Below are positions 33,582 through 41,501 of a stretch of 64,000 nt of DNA, one piece after another. This DNA comes from Pelomonas asaccharophilus_A (lineage in GTDB: Bacteria > Pseudomonadota > Gammaproteobacteria > Burkholderiales > Burkholderiaceae_C). A program made the position numbers and the translations under genes. The DNA lies in NCBI RefSeq assembly GCF_031458115.1, contig NZ_JAVDXV010000003.1, positions 481,355 through 545,354 of the forward strand, written 5' to 3'. The notes under the pieces are model-generated. The model was not told the DNA's origin and did not search any database. It saw only the letters and a program-made list of their open reading frames with translations. Numbering within the stretch: the first letter of the stretch is position 1; every line of letters begins with the position of its first letter.

Positions 33582-33609
33582 TTGATTGGCGCCAATGGTC
33601 GGTAACAAT
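33582..33609 (+). promoter_or_regulatory. Candidate promoter of the riboswitch transcript with palindromic operator
   Basis: TTGATT (33582-33587) and AACAAT (33604-33609) are spaced by 16 bases, each matching 4 of 6 sigma-70 consensus bases; transcription would start at about 33616, just before the riboswitch. The spacer carries a perfect 12-base palindrome, ATTGGCGCCAAT (33585-33596), which could be a repressor or activator site. Confidence 0.45.
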
Positions 33610-33620
33610 CTGCGCCATTC

Positions 33621-33708
33621 CTGGCACACCCGCTTGAAAGACGGGGTCGCAAAGCCTCCGGTCTACCGCCCGACACCTGCCGTCGGGCCACGATAGCGGG
33701 GTTGCCAA
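33621..33708 (+). ncRNA. Cyclic-di-GMP-I (GEMM-I) riboswitch
   Basis: The sequence matches the GEMM-I aptamer in order: closing stem P1 (TGGCA 33622-33626 with TGCCA 33703-33707), a CCCG/CGGG hairpin holding a GAAA loop (33629-33645), the core GTCGCAAAGCCTCCGG (33646-33661), a variable hairpin GCCCGAC/GTCGGGC (33668-33674 and 33682-33688), and TAGCGGGGTTGCC (33694-33706). It binds cyclic-di-GMP in the 5' leader of the chemoreceptor mRNA, whose ATG is 106 bases downstream. No terminator hairpin is visible after it, so control of translation is more likely than of termination; ON or OFF cannot be decided. Confidence 0.92.
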
Positions 33709-33813
33709 CCCTCCCGGGTTGTTCGTCCCGGCGCTTTTCACGCCGGGCGAGGCGATGTCTTTCGCGAACGGTGCCGCCAAAGCCCCGATTCGAATCCCCG
33801 AAAGACCCACCCC

Positions 33814-35634
33814 ATGTTGAACACCATCAAGAGCCGGCTGATCGCGATCTGCATGCTGATCGTCGTCGCCGCCGTCGGCGTCGCCACGCTGGCCAGCTAC
33901 CTGGCCGTCAGCCGCCATGCCCGCAGCCAGGTCCATGCCGAACTCGTCGCGCTGGGCGACGCCCAGGCCGGCGCGATGGGCGCCTGGGTGCGCAAGCAGC
34001 AGGACATCGTGTCGGCGCTGGCGCCGGCCGCGGCGCTGGACGATCCCAGCGCGCCGCTGGAGCAGGCCTTGAAGTCGGGCCGGCTGGACCTGGCCTACAT
34101 CGGCAGCGCCGACAAGCGCATGGTGTCCTTCCCCGACCGCCAGCGCGCCGCCGACTACGACCCCACGGCTCGCCCCTGGTACAAGCTGGCCGCCGCGACG
34201 CCCGAGGCCGCCGTCATCACGGCGCCCTACATCGCGGCGTCCACGCAGAAGCTGGTCGTCACCTTCGCGCGCGCCGTGGTCGCCGGCGGCGATCTGAAGG
34301 CCGTGGCCGGCAGCGACGTGGCGCTGGACGATGTCATCGCGACGCTGAACCGCATCAAACCCACGTCGTCGGGCCTGGCCTTCCTCGTGGACAAGGGCGG
34401 CCGCGTCATTGCCCACCCCAACGCGGCGCTGAGCCTGAAGCCGGTGGCCGACTGGGCGCCGGCCCTTGACGCTGCGCTGCTGGCCCTTGCGGCGCAGCCC
34501 GAGGCGGCATTGGCCGAGGCCCGCGTCGGCGAACAAGACCTCTTCCTGCGCTCCAGCGCCGTGCCCGGCACGGACTGGACGCTGGTGCTGGCCGCCGACC
34601 GCGGCGAGGCGCTGGCCGCCTTGTCGGCCGTGCTGGGCAATGCGGGCGTGGCGCTGGTGCTGATCGCCGGCGTGGCGGCGCTGCTGTCGGCGCTGGCCGT
34701 TGGCGTGCTGCTGAAGGGCCTGGCCCGCGTGCGCGATGCGATGGACCAGATCGGCTCCGGCACCGGCGACCTGACGCAGCGCCTGCCCGACCAGGGCCGG
34801 GACGAGATCGCCGACATCGCGCGCTCGTTCAACCAGTTCGTCGCCAAGATCGAGACGGTGCTGATCGACGTGCGCGCCACCAGCCAGTCCATCGCCGTGG
34901 CCTCGCGCGAGATCGCCGCGGGCAGCCAGGACCTGAGCCAGCGCACCGAGGAAAGCGCCAGCAGCCTGCAGCAGACGGCCAGTTCCATGGAGCAGCTGAC
35001 CAGCACCGTGGGCCACAGCGCCGACGCGGCTGCCGGAGCCAACCAGCTGGCCGGCGGTGCCGCCGACGCGGCGCGCCAGGGCGGCGACATCATCGGCCAG
35101 GTGGTCACGACGATGGAGCGCATCAACGAGGCCAGCCGGCGCATCGCCGACATCATCGGCACCATCGACGGCATCGCGTTCCAGACCAACATCCTGGCGT
35201 TGAATGCCGCCGTCGAGGCGGCGCGCGCCGGCGAGCAGGGCCGTGGCTTCGCGGTCGTCGCCAGCGAGGTGCGGGCCTTGGCGCAGCGGAGCGCGCAGGC
35301 GGCCAAGGAGATCAAGAGCCTGATCAACGCCAGCGTCGAGCGCGTCGACGCGGGCAGCTCGCTGGTGGGCACCGCCGGCACCAGCATGGGCGAGATCGTC
35401 GCCAGCGTGCAGCGCGTGACGGACATCATGGCCGAGCTGAGCGCCAGCGCGCGCGAGCAGAGCCAGGGCATCCAGGAGGTCAACCAGGCGGTGGGCCAAC
35501 TGGACCAGGTGACGCAGCAGAACGCCGCGCTGGTGGAGGAATCGGCCGCCGCGGCCGAGAGCCTGAAGGAGCAGGCCCAGCGCCTGGCCGACATCGTGGG
35601 CGTGTTCCGCTTGAGCGGCCCCGCGGTCGTCTGA
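33814..35634 (+). CDS. Methyl-accepting chemotaxis protein with amino-acid-type dCache domain
   Basis: The 606-residue receptor has a membrane segment (8-30), a periplasmic dCache domain (35-280), a second membrane segment (285-308), HAMP and a signalling hairpin (IAFQTNILALNAAVEAARAG). The dCache domain shows Y115, R120, W122 and Y123 (YDPTARPWY) and D168, which fit the spacing of the universal amino-acid-binding motif known from Pseudomonas PctA. An amino-acid ligand is therefore predicted. The C-terminus lacks the xWxxF tether found on the other chemoreceptor in the window. The c-di-GMP riboswitch in its leader links receptor level to the motile/sessile switch. Confidence 0.93.
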   Translation: MLNTIKSRLIAICMLIVVAAVGVATLASYLAVSRHARSQVHAELVALGDAQAGAMGAWVRKQQDIVSALAPAAALDDPSAPLEQALKSGRLDLAYIGSADKRMVSFPDRQRAADYDPTARPWYKLAAATPEAAVITAPYIAASTQKLVVTFARAVVAGGDLKAVAGSDVALDDVIATLNRIKPTSSGLAFLVDKGGRVIAHPNAALSLKPVADWAPALDAALLALAAQPEAALAEARVGEQDLFLRSSAVPGTDWTLVLAADRGEALAALSAVLGNAGVALVLIAGVAALLSALAVGVLLKGLARVRDAMDQIGSGTGDLTQRLPDQGRDEIADIARSFNQFVAKIETVLIDVRATSQSIAVASREIAAGSQDLSQRTEESASSLQQTASSMEQLTSTVGHSADAAAGANQLAGGAADAARQGGDIIGQVVTTMERINEASRRIADIIGTIDGIAFQTNILALNAAVEAARAGEQGRGFAVVASEVRALAQRSAQAAKEIKSLINASVERVDAGSSLVGTAGTSMGEIVASVQRVTDIMAELSASAREQSQGIQEVNQAVGQLDQVTQQNAALVEESAAAAESLKEQAQRLADIVGVFRLSGPAVV

Positions 35635-35745
35635 GCGCGCCAGCTTCGGATTTTTCGAAGCCTGGCTGCCACCCAAGCAGGTATTTCCTGCCATCGCCAG
35701 CGACCACACTGCAGGGCATCAAGCCTTGCTGGAGATCGTGACGTG

Positions 35746-36129
35746 ATGTTTGTTGCCGTGTGGGCCATTGCCCTGGCCTTGCTGGCCTGCTGGTCCGGCT
35801 TCGTGTGGGCCGCGCATGCGCTGCTGGAGGCGGTGCTGGCGCACGCGGGCAAGCTCGGCACCGGCGACTGGACCCTGCCCGAGCCGCTGGCCGGATGGCT
35901 GCCGACCTTCGTGGCCGAATGGCTGGCCGGCACGCTGGAGACCTGGGCGCCGCAGCTGCAGTCGCTGATTGGCTGGCTGCCATCGCTGTCGGGGGGCGTC
36001 ACGGTGCTGGCCTGGGTGACGTGGACGCTGGGCGCGTTGCCGCTGCTGCTGGTGGGCGTGGCCTGTCATGTGGCTGCAGCGGCCTACCTCAGATCGCGCC
36101 GGCCGGCCGGCGCGTTGACAGCGGGCTGA
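35746..36129 (+). CDS. Small hypothetical membrane protein
   Basis: The 127-residue protein has a hydrophobic N-terminal helix (FVAVWAIALALLACWSGFVW), a Trp/Pro-rich middle (GDWTLPEPLAGWLPTFVAEW) and one C-terminal membrane segment (90-112) followed by RSRRPAG. GTG 35743 and ATG 35746 are adjacent possible starts; a GGAG lies about 10 bases upstream. I do not recognise the family. It ends four bases before the TerC gene, so the two are probably co-expressed and may act together at the membrane. Confidence 0.6.
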   Translation: MFVAVWAIALALLACWSGFVWAAHALLEAVLAHAGKLGTGDWTLPEPLAGWLPTFVAEWLAGTLETWAPQLQSLIGWLPSLSGGVTVLAWVTWTLGALPLLLVGVACHVAAAAYLRSRRPAGALTAG

Positions 36130-36133
36130 ACCG

Positions 36134-37111
36134 ATGGATGGCCTGACCGCGTTCCTTCAGGCCGACTTCCTCGGCACGGCCGTCTGGCTGTGGGTGGCGT
36201 TCCTGACCATCGTCGCGGCGCTGCTGGCCTTCGACCTGGGCGTGCTGCACAAGGACGACCACGAGATCGGCGTGCGTGAGAGCCTGCTGCTGTCGGCCGG
36301 CTACATCAGCGCGGCGCTGCTGTTCGGCGCCTGGGTGTGGTGGCGGCTGGGCAGCGACAGCGGCATGGACTTCTACACCGGCTTCCTGATCGAGCAGTCG
36401 CTGTCCATCGACAACGTGTTCGTCATCGCGCTGATCCTGGGCATGTTCAACATCCCCAGGCAGTACCAGCACCGCGTGCTGTTCTGGGGCGTGCTGGGCG
36501 TCATCGTGCTGCGCGCGATCATGATCGGGCTGGGCGTCACGCTGGTCACGAAGTTCAGCTGGGTGCTGTACCTGTTCGGCATTTTCCTCGTCATCACCGG
36601 CATCAAGATGTGGTTCGCGGCGGAGAGCACGCCGGACATCGCCAACAGCAGGATGCTGAAGTGGGTGAAGCGCCATGTGCGCGTGACCGAGGGCCTGCGT
36701 GGCCATGCCTTCCTGGTGCGCGAGCCCGAGGCCGGCACGGGCCGCGTGGTGTGGCACGCGACGCCGCTGCTGCTGGCGCTGATGGTCATCGAGTTCGTCG
36801 ACCTGATCTTCGCGGTGGACTCGGTGCCGGCCATCTTCGCGATCACGACCGACCCCTTCATCGTCTACACCAGCAACATCTTCGCCATCCTGGGCCTGCG
36901 CGCGCTGTACTTCGCGCTGGCCGCCATGATCCACCGCTTCAAGTACCTGAAGTACGCGCTGGCGCTGGTGCTGGTGTTCATCGGCAGCAAGATCTTCCTC
37001 GTGGGCATCATCGGCAAGGTGCCGGCGGTGGTGTCGCTCAGCGTGACCTTCACGCTGCTGGCCGGCGGCGTGGGGCTGTCGTTGTGGAAAACCCGTGGCG
37101 ACCGGCCGTGA
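36134..37111 (+). CDS. TerC/Alx-family integral membrane transporter
   Basis: The 325-residue protein has about nine membrane helices and the family motifs IEQSLSIDNVFV and EFVDLIFAVDSVPA, whose acidic residues line the proposed ion path. Members include TerC (tellurite resistance) and Alx/MeeF, which export manganese. The sequence is full length. No yybP-ykoY manganese riboswitch, often found before these genes, is visible upstream. It is the second gene of a pair with the small membrane protein. Confidence 0.93.
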   Translation: MDGLTAFLQADFLGTAVWLWVAFLTIVAALLAFDLGVLHKDDHEIGVRESLLLSAGYISAALLFGAWVWWRLGSDSGMDFYTGFLIEQSLSIDNVFVIALILGMFNIPRQYQHRVLFWGVLGVIVLRAIMIGLGVTLVTKFSWVLYLFGIFLVITGIKMWFAAESTPDIANSRMLKWVKRHVRVTEGLRGHAFLVREPEAGTGRVVWHATPLLLALMVIEFVDLIFAVDSVPAIFAITTDPFIVYTSNIFAILGLRALYFALAAMIHRFKYLKYALALVLVFIGSKIFLVGIIGKVPAVVSLSVTFTLLAGGVGLSLWKTRGDRP

Positions 37112-37147
37112 CGAATGGTGGGCACAAGCCGATTTCCTAGAATTCGC

Positions 37148-37168
37148 CGCCCCTAACCCTAGGGGGCG
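37148..37168 (+). other. Stem-loop before the S9 peptidase ribosome site
   Basis: CGCCCCTA (37148-37155) pairs with TAGGGGGCG (37160-37168, one bulged G) around a four-base loop. It lies just upstream of the AGGAG at 37174-37178 and could affect mRNA stability or initiation. No T-run follows, so it is not a terminator. Confidence 0.4.
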
Positions 37169-37183
37169 TGTTCAGGAGACCCC

Positions 37184-39826
37184 TTGAAGCCCGTGCTTTT
37201 TGCTGCCGCCGGCAGCCTCGTCCTGGCCTTGATGGCCGCACCGCCGCTGCAGGCGCAGACCACCACTGCCGCCAGCCTCGAACAGATCTTCCGCGCCGAG
37301 CCCTACCGCGGCGAGAACGCCAAGGACGCCGCCTTCAGCCGCAGCGGCCGCTACCTGGCCTATCTGTGGAGCCCGTTCGGCGAACCCGGCTCCGATCTGT
37401 GGGTGCACGACACCAAGACCGGCAGGACGCAGCGCCTGACGTCGCCGCAGCTGATGGCCGCGTTCGAGTCGCCGGAAGACCTGGAGCGCTTCGACAAGAA
37501 GCTGAAGCAGCGCAACGACGAATGGGCCGAGCGCCAGGCCAAGGAAGTCGCGCAGCAGGCTTATCTGCGTGGCGACAAGGTGGACCTGTCGCAATGGGAG
37601 ACCGCGCAGCTGGCGGTCCTGAAGAAGGAACTGGCCGACAAGAAGGCCAAGGACGATGCGCAGAAGGCGGCCGACAAGGTCGACGCCGATGCCGAGAAGT
37701 ACGCGATGGCGGTGCTGGCCGCCAAGCGCGCCGGCAAGCCCGCGCCGGCCGCGCCCGCCGCCGCCTCGGCGCCCGAGAAGAAGGCCGAGGACAAGGACAA
37801 GGAACTCTGGGAACTGCGCGACGAGCTGAAGAAGAAGCTGGCCCGCGACAAGCTCAAGCCCGCCGACCTCTACCCCGGCGCGGCCCAGTTCGCGTGGGCG
37901 CGCAAGGCCGACGAGCTGGTGTTCCAGTACCGCGGCGGCTTGTACCGCTGGAAGGCCCACGACAAGGCGCCCACGCAGCTGATCGCCACCCAGCGCGAGC
38001 TGCGCCTGGTGGGCTACACGGCCGACGACGGCGGCGTGCTCTACACCGACGAGACCCGCGTGCTGCGCACCGGCTTCAAGCAGGCCGGCGTGCAGGTCGT
38101 CAACCGTGAGCTGGTGCACCCGGACGACGAGCAGAAGAAGTACAAGATCGCAGACACCGCCGTCAGCGAGGACGGCCGCTGGATGTCGCTGCTGGCCAAG
38201 GCGCCGCTGCGCACGGCCGACGACAAGCCCGCGCCGCCGCCCAAGCAGGTCGAGATCATGAACTACGGCGAGCGCTGGGCCACGGCCAAGAAGGTCAACC
38301 GCGAGGTGTCCGACGACAAGCGCAACATCCAGGCCATGGCGCTGTACATCCGCCAGCTGCCGGTGGCCGGCGAGGCCCCGCGCAAGCAGCCCGCGCCGGT
38401 GTTCACGAACAACGGCGGCGACGTCTGGTTCGAGATGAGCGACGTGGCCTGGGCCAAGGACGGCAGCCGCTATGCGTTCTCGACCTGGGAACGCGAGAAG
38501 GAGTTGCTGCGCGTCTACATCGGCGCGGCCGACGAGACGGCAAAACCGGAGGTCGTGCTGGAGCGCCGCGGCGACGTGGGCCACGAGGTCGTCAACGTCA
38601 TCAAGCCGCGCTTCACGCCGGACGGCAAGACGCTGGTGCTCGCGCTGGACGAGGCCGGCTGGCGCCAGCCCTATGCCATCGACGTGGCCACCAAGGCGCT
38701 GCGCTCGCTGGTGGGCGGCGATTTCGAGGCACACCAGGTCGTCGGCTTCACGGCCGACAGCAAGGCCATGTTCGTGCTGGCCAACAAGGGCGACACGGCG
38801 GCGATGAACGTCTTCCGCGTTGACATGGCCACCGGCGCGCTGCAGGCGCTGGGTGCGGCGGGCGAGTACCACCGCGCGGCCGCCGCGTCGGAGGACGGCC
38901 GCTGGGTGGCCGCCAACGCCGGCAACTGGGCCCAACGCCCGGAGCTGAAGCTGCTGGCCACCGACGGCAAGACCGCCACACGCACGCTGACCGAAAGCAC
39001 CGACAAGGCCTGGGCCGACCTGAAGCTGCTGCAGCCCGAGCGCTTCGCCTACCCCAACCGCCACGGCGACCGCATCGAGGCCTATGTGTTCAAGCCCGCC
39101 GGCTGGAAGGCGACGGACAAGCGCCCGGCCATCGTCTACGTGTACGGCGGCCCGCTGAACGACCGCCACATCGTCGAGGTCGACAGCTTCCAGAACACCG
39201 CCTACCTGTTCGGCCAGTACATGGCCGCCAAGCACGGCTACGTCACCATCGCCGTCGACCCGCGCGGCCACAGCAACTATGGCCGCAAGTTCTCCAACGC
39301 GAACTGGGAGCGCGTCGGCGAGCCGCAGTCCGAGGACCTGGAAGACCTGGTCAAGCTGTTGCCGGCGCAGTTCGGCGTGGACGCGGCGCGCGTGGGCCTG
39401 AACGGCTGGAGCTTCGGCGGCTTCCAGACGCAGTACACGATGTTCACCAAGCCCGACCTGTTCGCCGCTGGCATTGCCGGCGCGGGCCCGACGGAATGGG
39501 AGAACTACAACAGCTGGTACAGCGGCCGCACCATCGGCAAGGTGGACCGGACCAAGCCCGTGCTGCGCAAGTACTCGCTGCTGCCGCTGGCGCGCGGCCT
39601 GAAGAAGCCGCTGCTGCTGGTGCACGGCATGCAGGATCCCAACGTGCTGTACCAGGACACGGTCAACGTCTACCGTGCGCTGCTGGAGTCGGGCAAGGAG
39701 TCGCTGGTCGAGCTGTTCCTGGACCCGGACGGCGAGCACGCGATGGGCGGCGCGGTGAAGCCCGCCGGCTGGCATCGCAAATATGAAGCCTTCTGGGTAC
39801 GCAATCTGGGGCGTGCAACGCCTTGA
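37184..39826 (+). CDS. S9 (prolyl oligopeptidase/DPP-like) secreted serine peptidase
   Basis: The 880-residue protein starts at TTG 37184, six bases after AGGAG, giving a clear signal peptide (to about residue 24, PPLQAQ). A beta-propeller N-terminal region is followed by the S9 alpha/beta-hydrolase domain with catalytic S743 in GWSFGG, D818 in MQDPNVLYQD and H852 in GEHAMGG. A charged Lys/Glu/Ala-rich segment of about 100 residues (110-220) interrupts the propeller and probably forms helices or coiled coil. It should cleave peptides in the periplasm or outside. A terminator follows. Confidence 0.92.
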   Translation: MKPVLFAAAGSLVLALMAAPPLQAQTTTAASLEQIFRAEPYRGENAKDAAFSRSGRYLAYLWSPFGEPGSDLWVHDTKTGRTQRLTSPQLMAAFESPEDLERFDKKLKQRNDEWAERQAKEVAQQAYLRGDKVDLSQWETAQLAVLKKELADKKAKDDAQKAADKVDADAEKYAMAVLAAKRAGKPAPAAPAAASAPEKKAEDKDKELWELRDELKKKLARDKLKPADLYPGAAQFAWARKADELVFQYRGGLYRWKAHDKAPTQLIATQRELRLVGYTADDGGVLYTDETRVLRTGFKQAGVQVVNRELVHPDDEQKKYKIADTAVSEDGRWMSLLAKAPLRTADDKPAPPPKQVEIMNYGERWATAKKVNREVSDDKRNIQAMALYIRQLPVAGEAPRKQPAPVFTNNGGDVWFEMSDVAWAKDGSRYAFSTWEREKELLRVYIGAADETAKPEVVLERRGDVGHEVVNVIKPRFTPDGKTLVLALDEAGWRQPYAIDVATKALRSLVGGDFEAHQVVGFTADSKAMFVLANKGDTAAMNVFRVDMATGALQALGAAGEYHRAAAASEDGRWVAANAGNWAQRPELKLLATDGKTATRTLTESTDKAWADLKLLQPERFAYPNRHGDRIEAYVFKPAGWKATDKRPAIVYVYGGPLNDRHIVEVDSFQNTAYLFGQYMAAKHGYVTIAVDPRGHSNYGRKFSNANWERVGEPQSEDLEDLVKLLPAQFGVDAARVGLNGWSFGGFQTQYTMFTKPDLFAAGIAGAGPTEWENYNSWYSGRTIGKVDRTKPVLRKYSLLPLARGLKKPLLLVHGMQDPNVLYQDTVNVYRALLESGKESLVELFLDPDGEHAMGGAVKPAGWHRKYEAFWVRNLGRATP

Positions 39827-39830
39827 AATG

Positions 39831-39860
39831 AAAAAGGGCGCCGGTGACGGCGCCCTTTTT
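39831..39860. terminator. Bidirectional rho-independent terminator
   Basis: AAAAAGGGCGCC (39831-39842) pairs with GGCGCCCTTTTT (39849-39860) around a six-base loop, with A-run and T-run on both sides. It serves the S9 peptidase gene on the plus strand and the PEP-CTERM gene on the minus strand. Confidence 0.93.
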
Positions 39861-39874
39861 GCTGGTGGCGCGGC

Positions 39875-41392
39875 TCAGGCTTTCCTGCGACGCGCCATCC
39901 AGCCGACCAGGCCAAGGCCGCCCAGCAGCATCGCGTAGGTGCTGGGTTCCGGCACCGGAGCCAGCGCGAACAGCGCGGTGCCCGCGCCCACGCCGTCGGC
40001 GCCCTCGGCCGACACGGCCAGGTAGTGCACGCCGTCCATCGTGAAGCCCTTCAGGCCTTCGGGCGCGATCTGGCCGCCCATGGTCAGCATGCGCACGAAG
40101 CTGGTCTTGCTGGGGTCCAGCACGTCGATCTCGAACACCGCCACGGCGCCGGTGGTCGTGCGTTCCAGGCCGATGAAGGCGAAGGTCTTGCCGCCAATCT
40201 CCATCAGCTCCACGCCTTCGGGCTCCACGCCCTTGTCGCGGCTGCGGCCGTCGTTGTAGATGCCTGCTGCTGCGGCCTGCACGTCCAGGATGTTGCCGCT
40301 GTCGTAGACCAGGTTGCCATCCGCATCGCGGATGGAGAACGAGCGTGCGCCGGCCGCGTACAGGTTGCCGGCGGACGAGTCGGTGTTGGAGATGCGCAGA
40401 TTGGCCAGCAGCGGGTCCGAGCCGCCGGCGGCCGAGCGGTCGGCGTCGTCCTCGCGGAAGTCGCCCTCGTTGGCCATCACGACATAGGTCTTGGCGCCGC
40501 CGGTGAAGCTGGCCATGCCGTCGGGCATGTAGAGGCCCTTGACCGCGACGGACTGGAAGCTGACCGTGCCGTTGTTCAGCGTGTCGATGGCGTTGCCCGC
40601 CTGCGAGAAGTCCTTGGCGCCCAGGCCCACGACCTTGGTGAACTTGCCGCTCTGCAGGTCCAGCACGCCCATCGCATTGGCTTCCTGCAGGCTCACATAG
40701 GCCTGCGTGCCGGCCTTGTTGACGGCGATGTACTCGGGCTCGAAGTCCATGCCCGTGTTGGTGCGGATGTGGCTGCCGGTCTGCGCCACGCCGGCCAGCG
40801 TGGCGGTGGACACGACCGAGCGGCTGGCCACGTCGATGATGCTGACGCTGCCCACCGGGTCGTTGGCGCCCACGCCGTAGTTGCGCGGTGTCGTCGTGCC
40901 GATGCGGGTGCCGTAGTCGCCGGCATTGGGCGTGCCTTCGTTGGCCACCAGCAGGCGGCTGCCGTCCGGCGTGAAGGTCAGCATGTCGGGCAGCGAGCCC
41001 ACCGCGATGGTGCTGGTGCCGGCCAGCAGGCTGCGGCTGGTGGTGTCGTACAGCTGCACGACGCCTGGCAGCTTGCGGTCATTGGCCTCGATGGCGAAGG
41101 CCGCCACGCCGTTGTGGATGGCCACGCTATTGATTGAGCCCCAGGCGCTGGTGTCGATGAATCCCAGCGACGCGCCGGTCTTGGCGTCCAGCACGTTGAC
41201 CCCCTTAACGCCCGACACCCAAAGCGTCTTGGTGGCCGCATCGAAGCTGACGATCTCGGACAGGAAGCCGCTTGGCGTGCCCGTGTGCGTGCTGCTCCAG
41301 GCCTGGCTGGCGCCGTCCAGCAGGCCGGCATGGGCGCTGCTGGCGAGGGCGAGGGATGCGGTGAGGGCCTGGATCAGACGGGTGGTTTTCAT
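39875..41392 (-). CDS. PEP-CTERM anchored choice-of-anchor I-like protein
   Basis: The 505-residue protein has a signal peptide (MKTTRLIQALTASLALASSAHA) and a C-terminal PEP-CTERM sorting tail: VPEPSTYAML, a hydrophobic helix and RRRKA. The body looks like a beta-propeller of the choice-of-anchor I / alkaline-phosphatase-like group (TPDGSRLLVANEGTPN, NEGDFREDDADR, KGVEPEGVELMEIGG, APEGLKGF). Such proteins are processed by exosortase in bacteria that make exopolysaccharide; no exosortase gene is in the window. The ATG at 41392 has no strong ribosome site; the frame continues upstream but without a signal peptide. Confidence 0.87.
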   Translation of the reverse strand: MKTTRLIQALTASLALASSAHAGLLDGASQAWSSTHTGTPSGFLSEIVSFDAATKTLWVSGVKGVNVLDAKTGASLGFIDTSAWGSINSVAIHNGVAAFAIEANDRKLPGVVQLYDTTSRSLLAGTSTIAVGSLPDMLTFTPDGSRLLVANEGTPNAGDYGTRIGTTTPRNYGVGANDPVGSVSIIDVASRSVVSTATLAGVAQTGSHIRTNTGMDFEPEYIAVNKAGTQAYVSLQEANAMGVLDLQSGKFTKVVGLGAKDFSQAGNAIDTLNNGTVSFQSVAVKGLYMPDGMASFTGGAKTYVVMANEGDFREDDADRSAAGGSDPLLANLRISNTDSSAGNLYAAGARSFSIRDADGNLVYDSGNILDVQAAAAGIYNDGRSRDKGVEPEGVELMEIGGKTFAFIGLERTTTGAVAVFEIDVLDPSKTSFVRMLTMGGQIAPEGLKGFTMDGVHYLAVSAEGADGVGAGTALFALAPVPEPSTYAMLLGGLGLVGWMARRRKA

Positions 41393-41501
41393 GGCGGGGG
41401 GCGGGGTGGACCAAAACCGCGCATGCTCCGCAAGCGGTGTGACAGACCCGTGACGGGCGTGCTCGCCTGACCCCCCTGATCCCGGGGCTAAGCTTGCGAC
41501 C

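Larger units (their letters stand above)
33444..33813 (+). other. 370-base regulatory intergenic region
   Basis: The region separates the divergent ABC ATPase and chemoreceptor genes. It holds two GGTTAA copies (about 33562-33579), the promoter and palindrome at 33582-33609, the riboswitch at 33621-33708 and a hairpin at 33727-33747 (CCCGGCG/CGCCGGG with a 7-base loop) that has no following T-run and so is not a standard terminator. No small gene is evident in it. Confidence 0.75.

Noticed and set aside
33727..33747. Terminator-type expression platform for the riboswitch
   Set aside because: The CCCGGCG/CGCCGGG hairpin is stable but is followed by CGAGGCGATG, not a T-run.
35640..35665. Terminator after the riboswitch-controlled chemoreceptor
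   Set aside because: A CCAGCTTCG/CGAAGCCTGG hairpin with a T-rich loop is present, but no T-run follows the stem, so it does not qualify as a rho-independent terminator.
35635..36133. Manganese (yybP-ykoY) riboswitch before the TerC gene
   Set aside because: Such leaders are common before TerC/Alx genes, but the conserved internal-loop sequences of that aptamer are not seen here.
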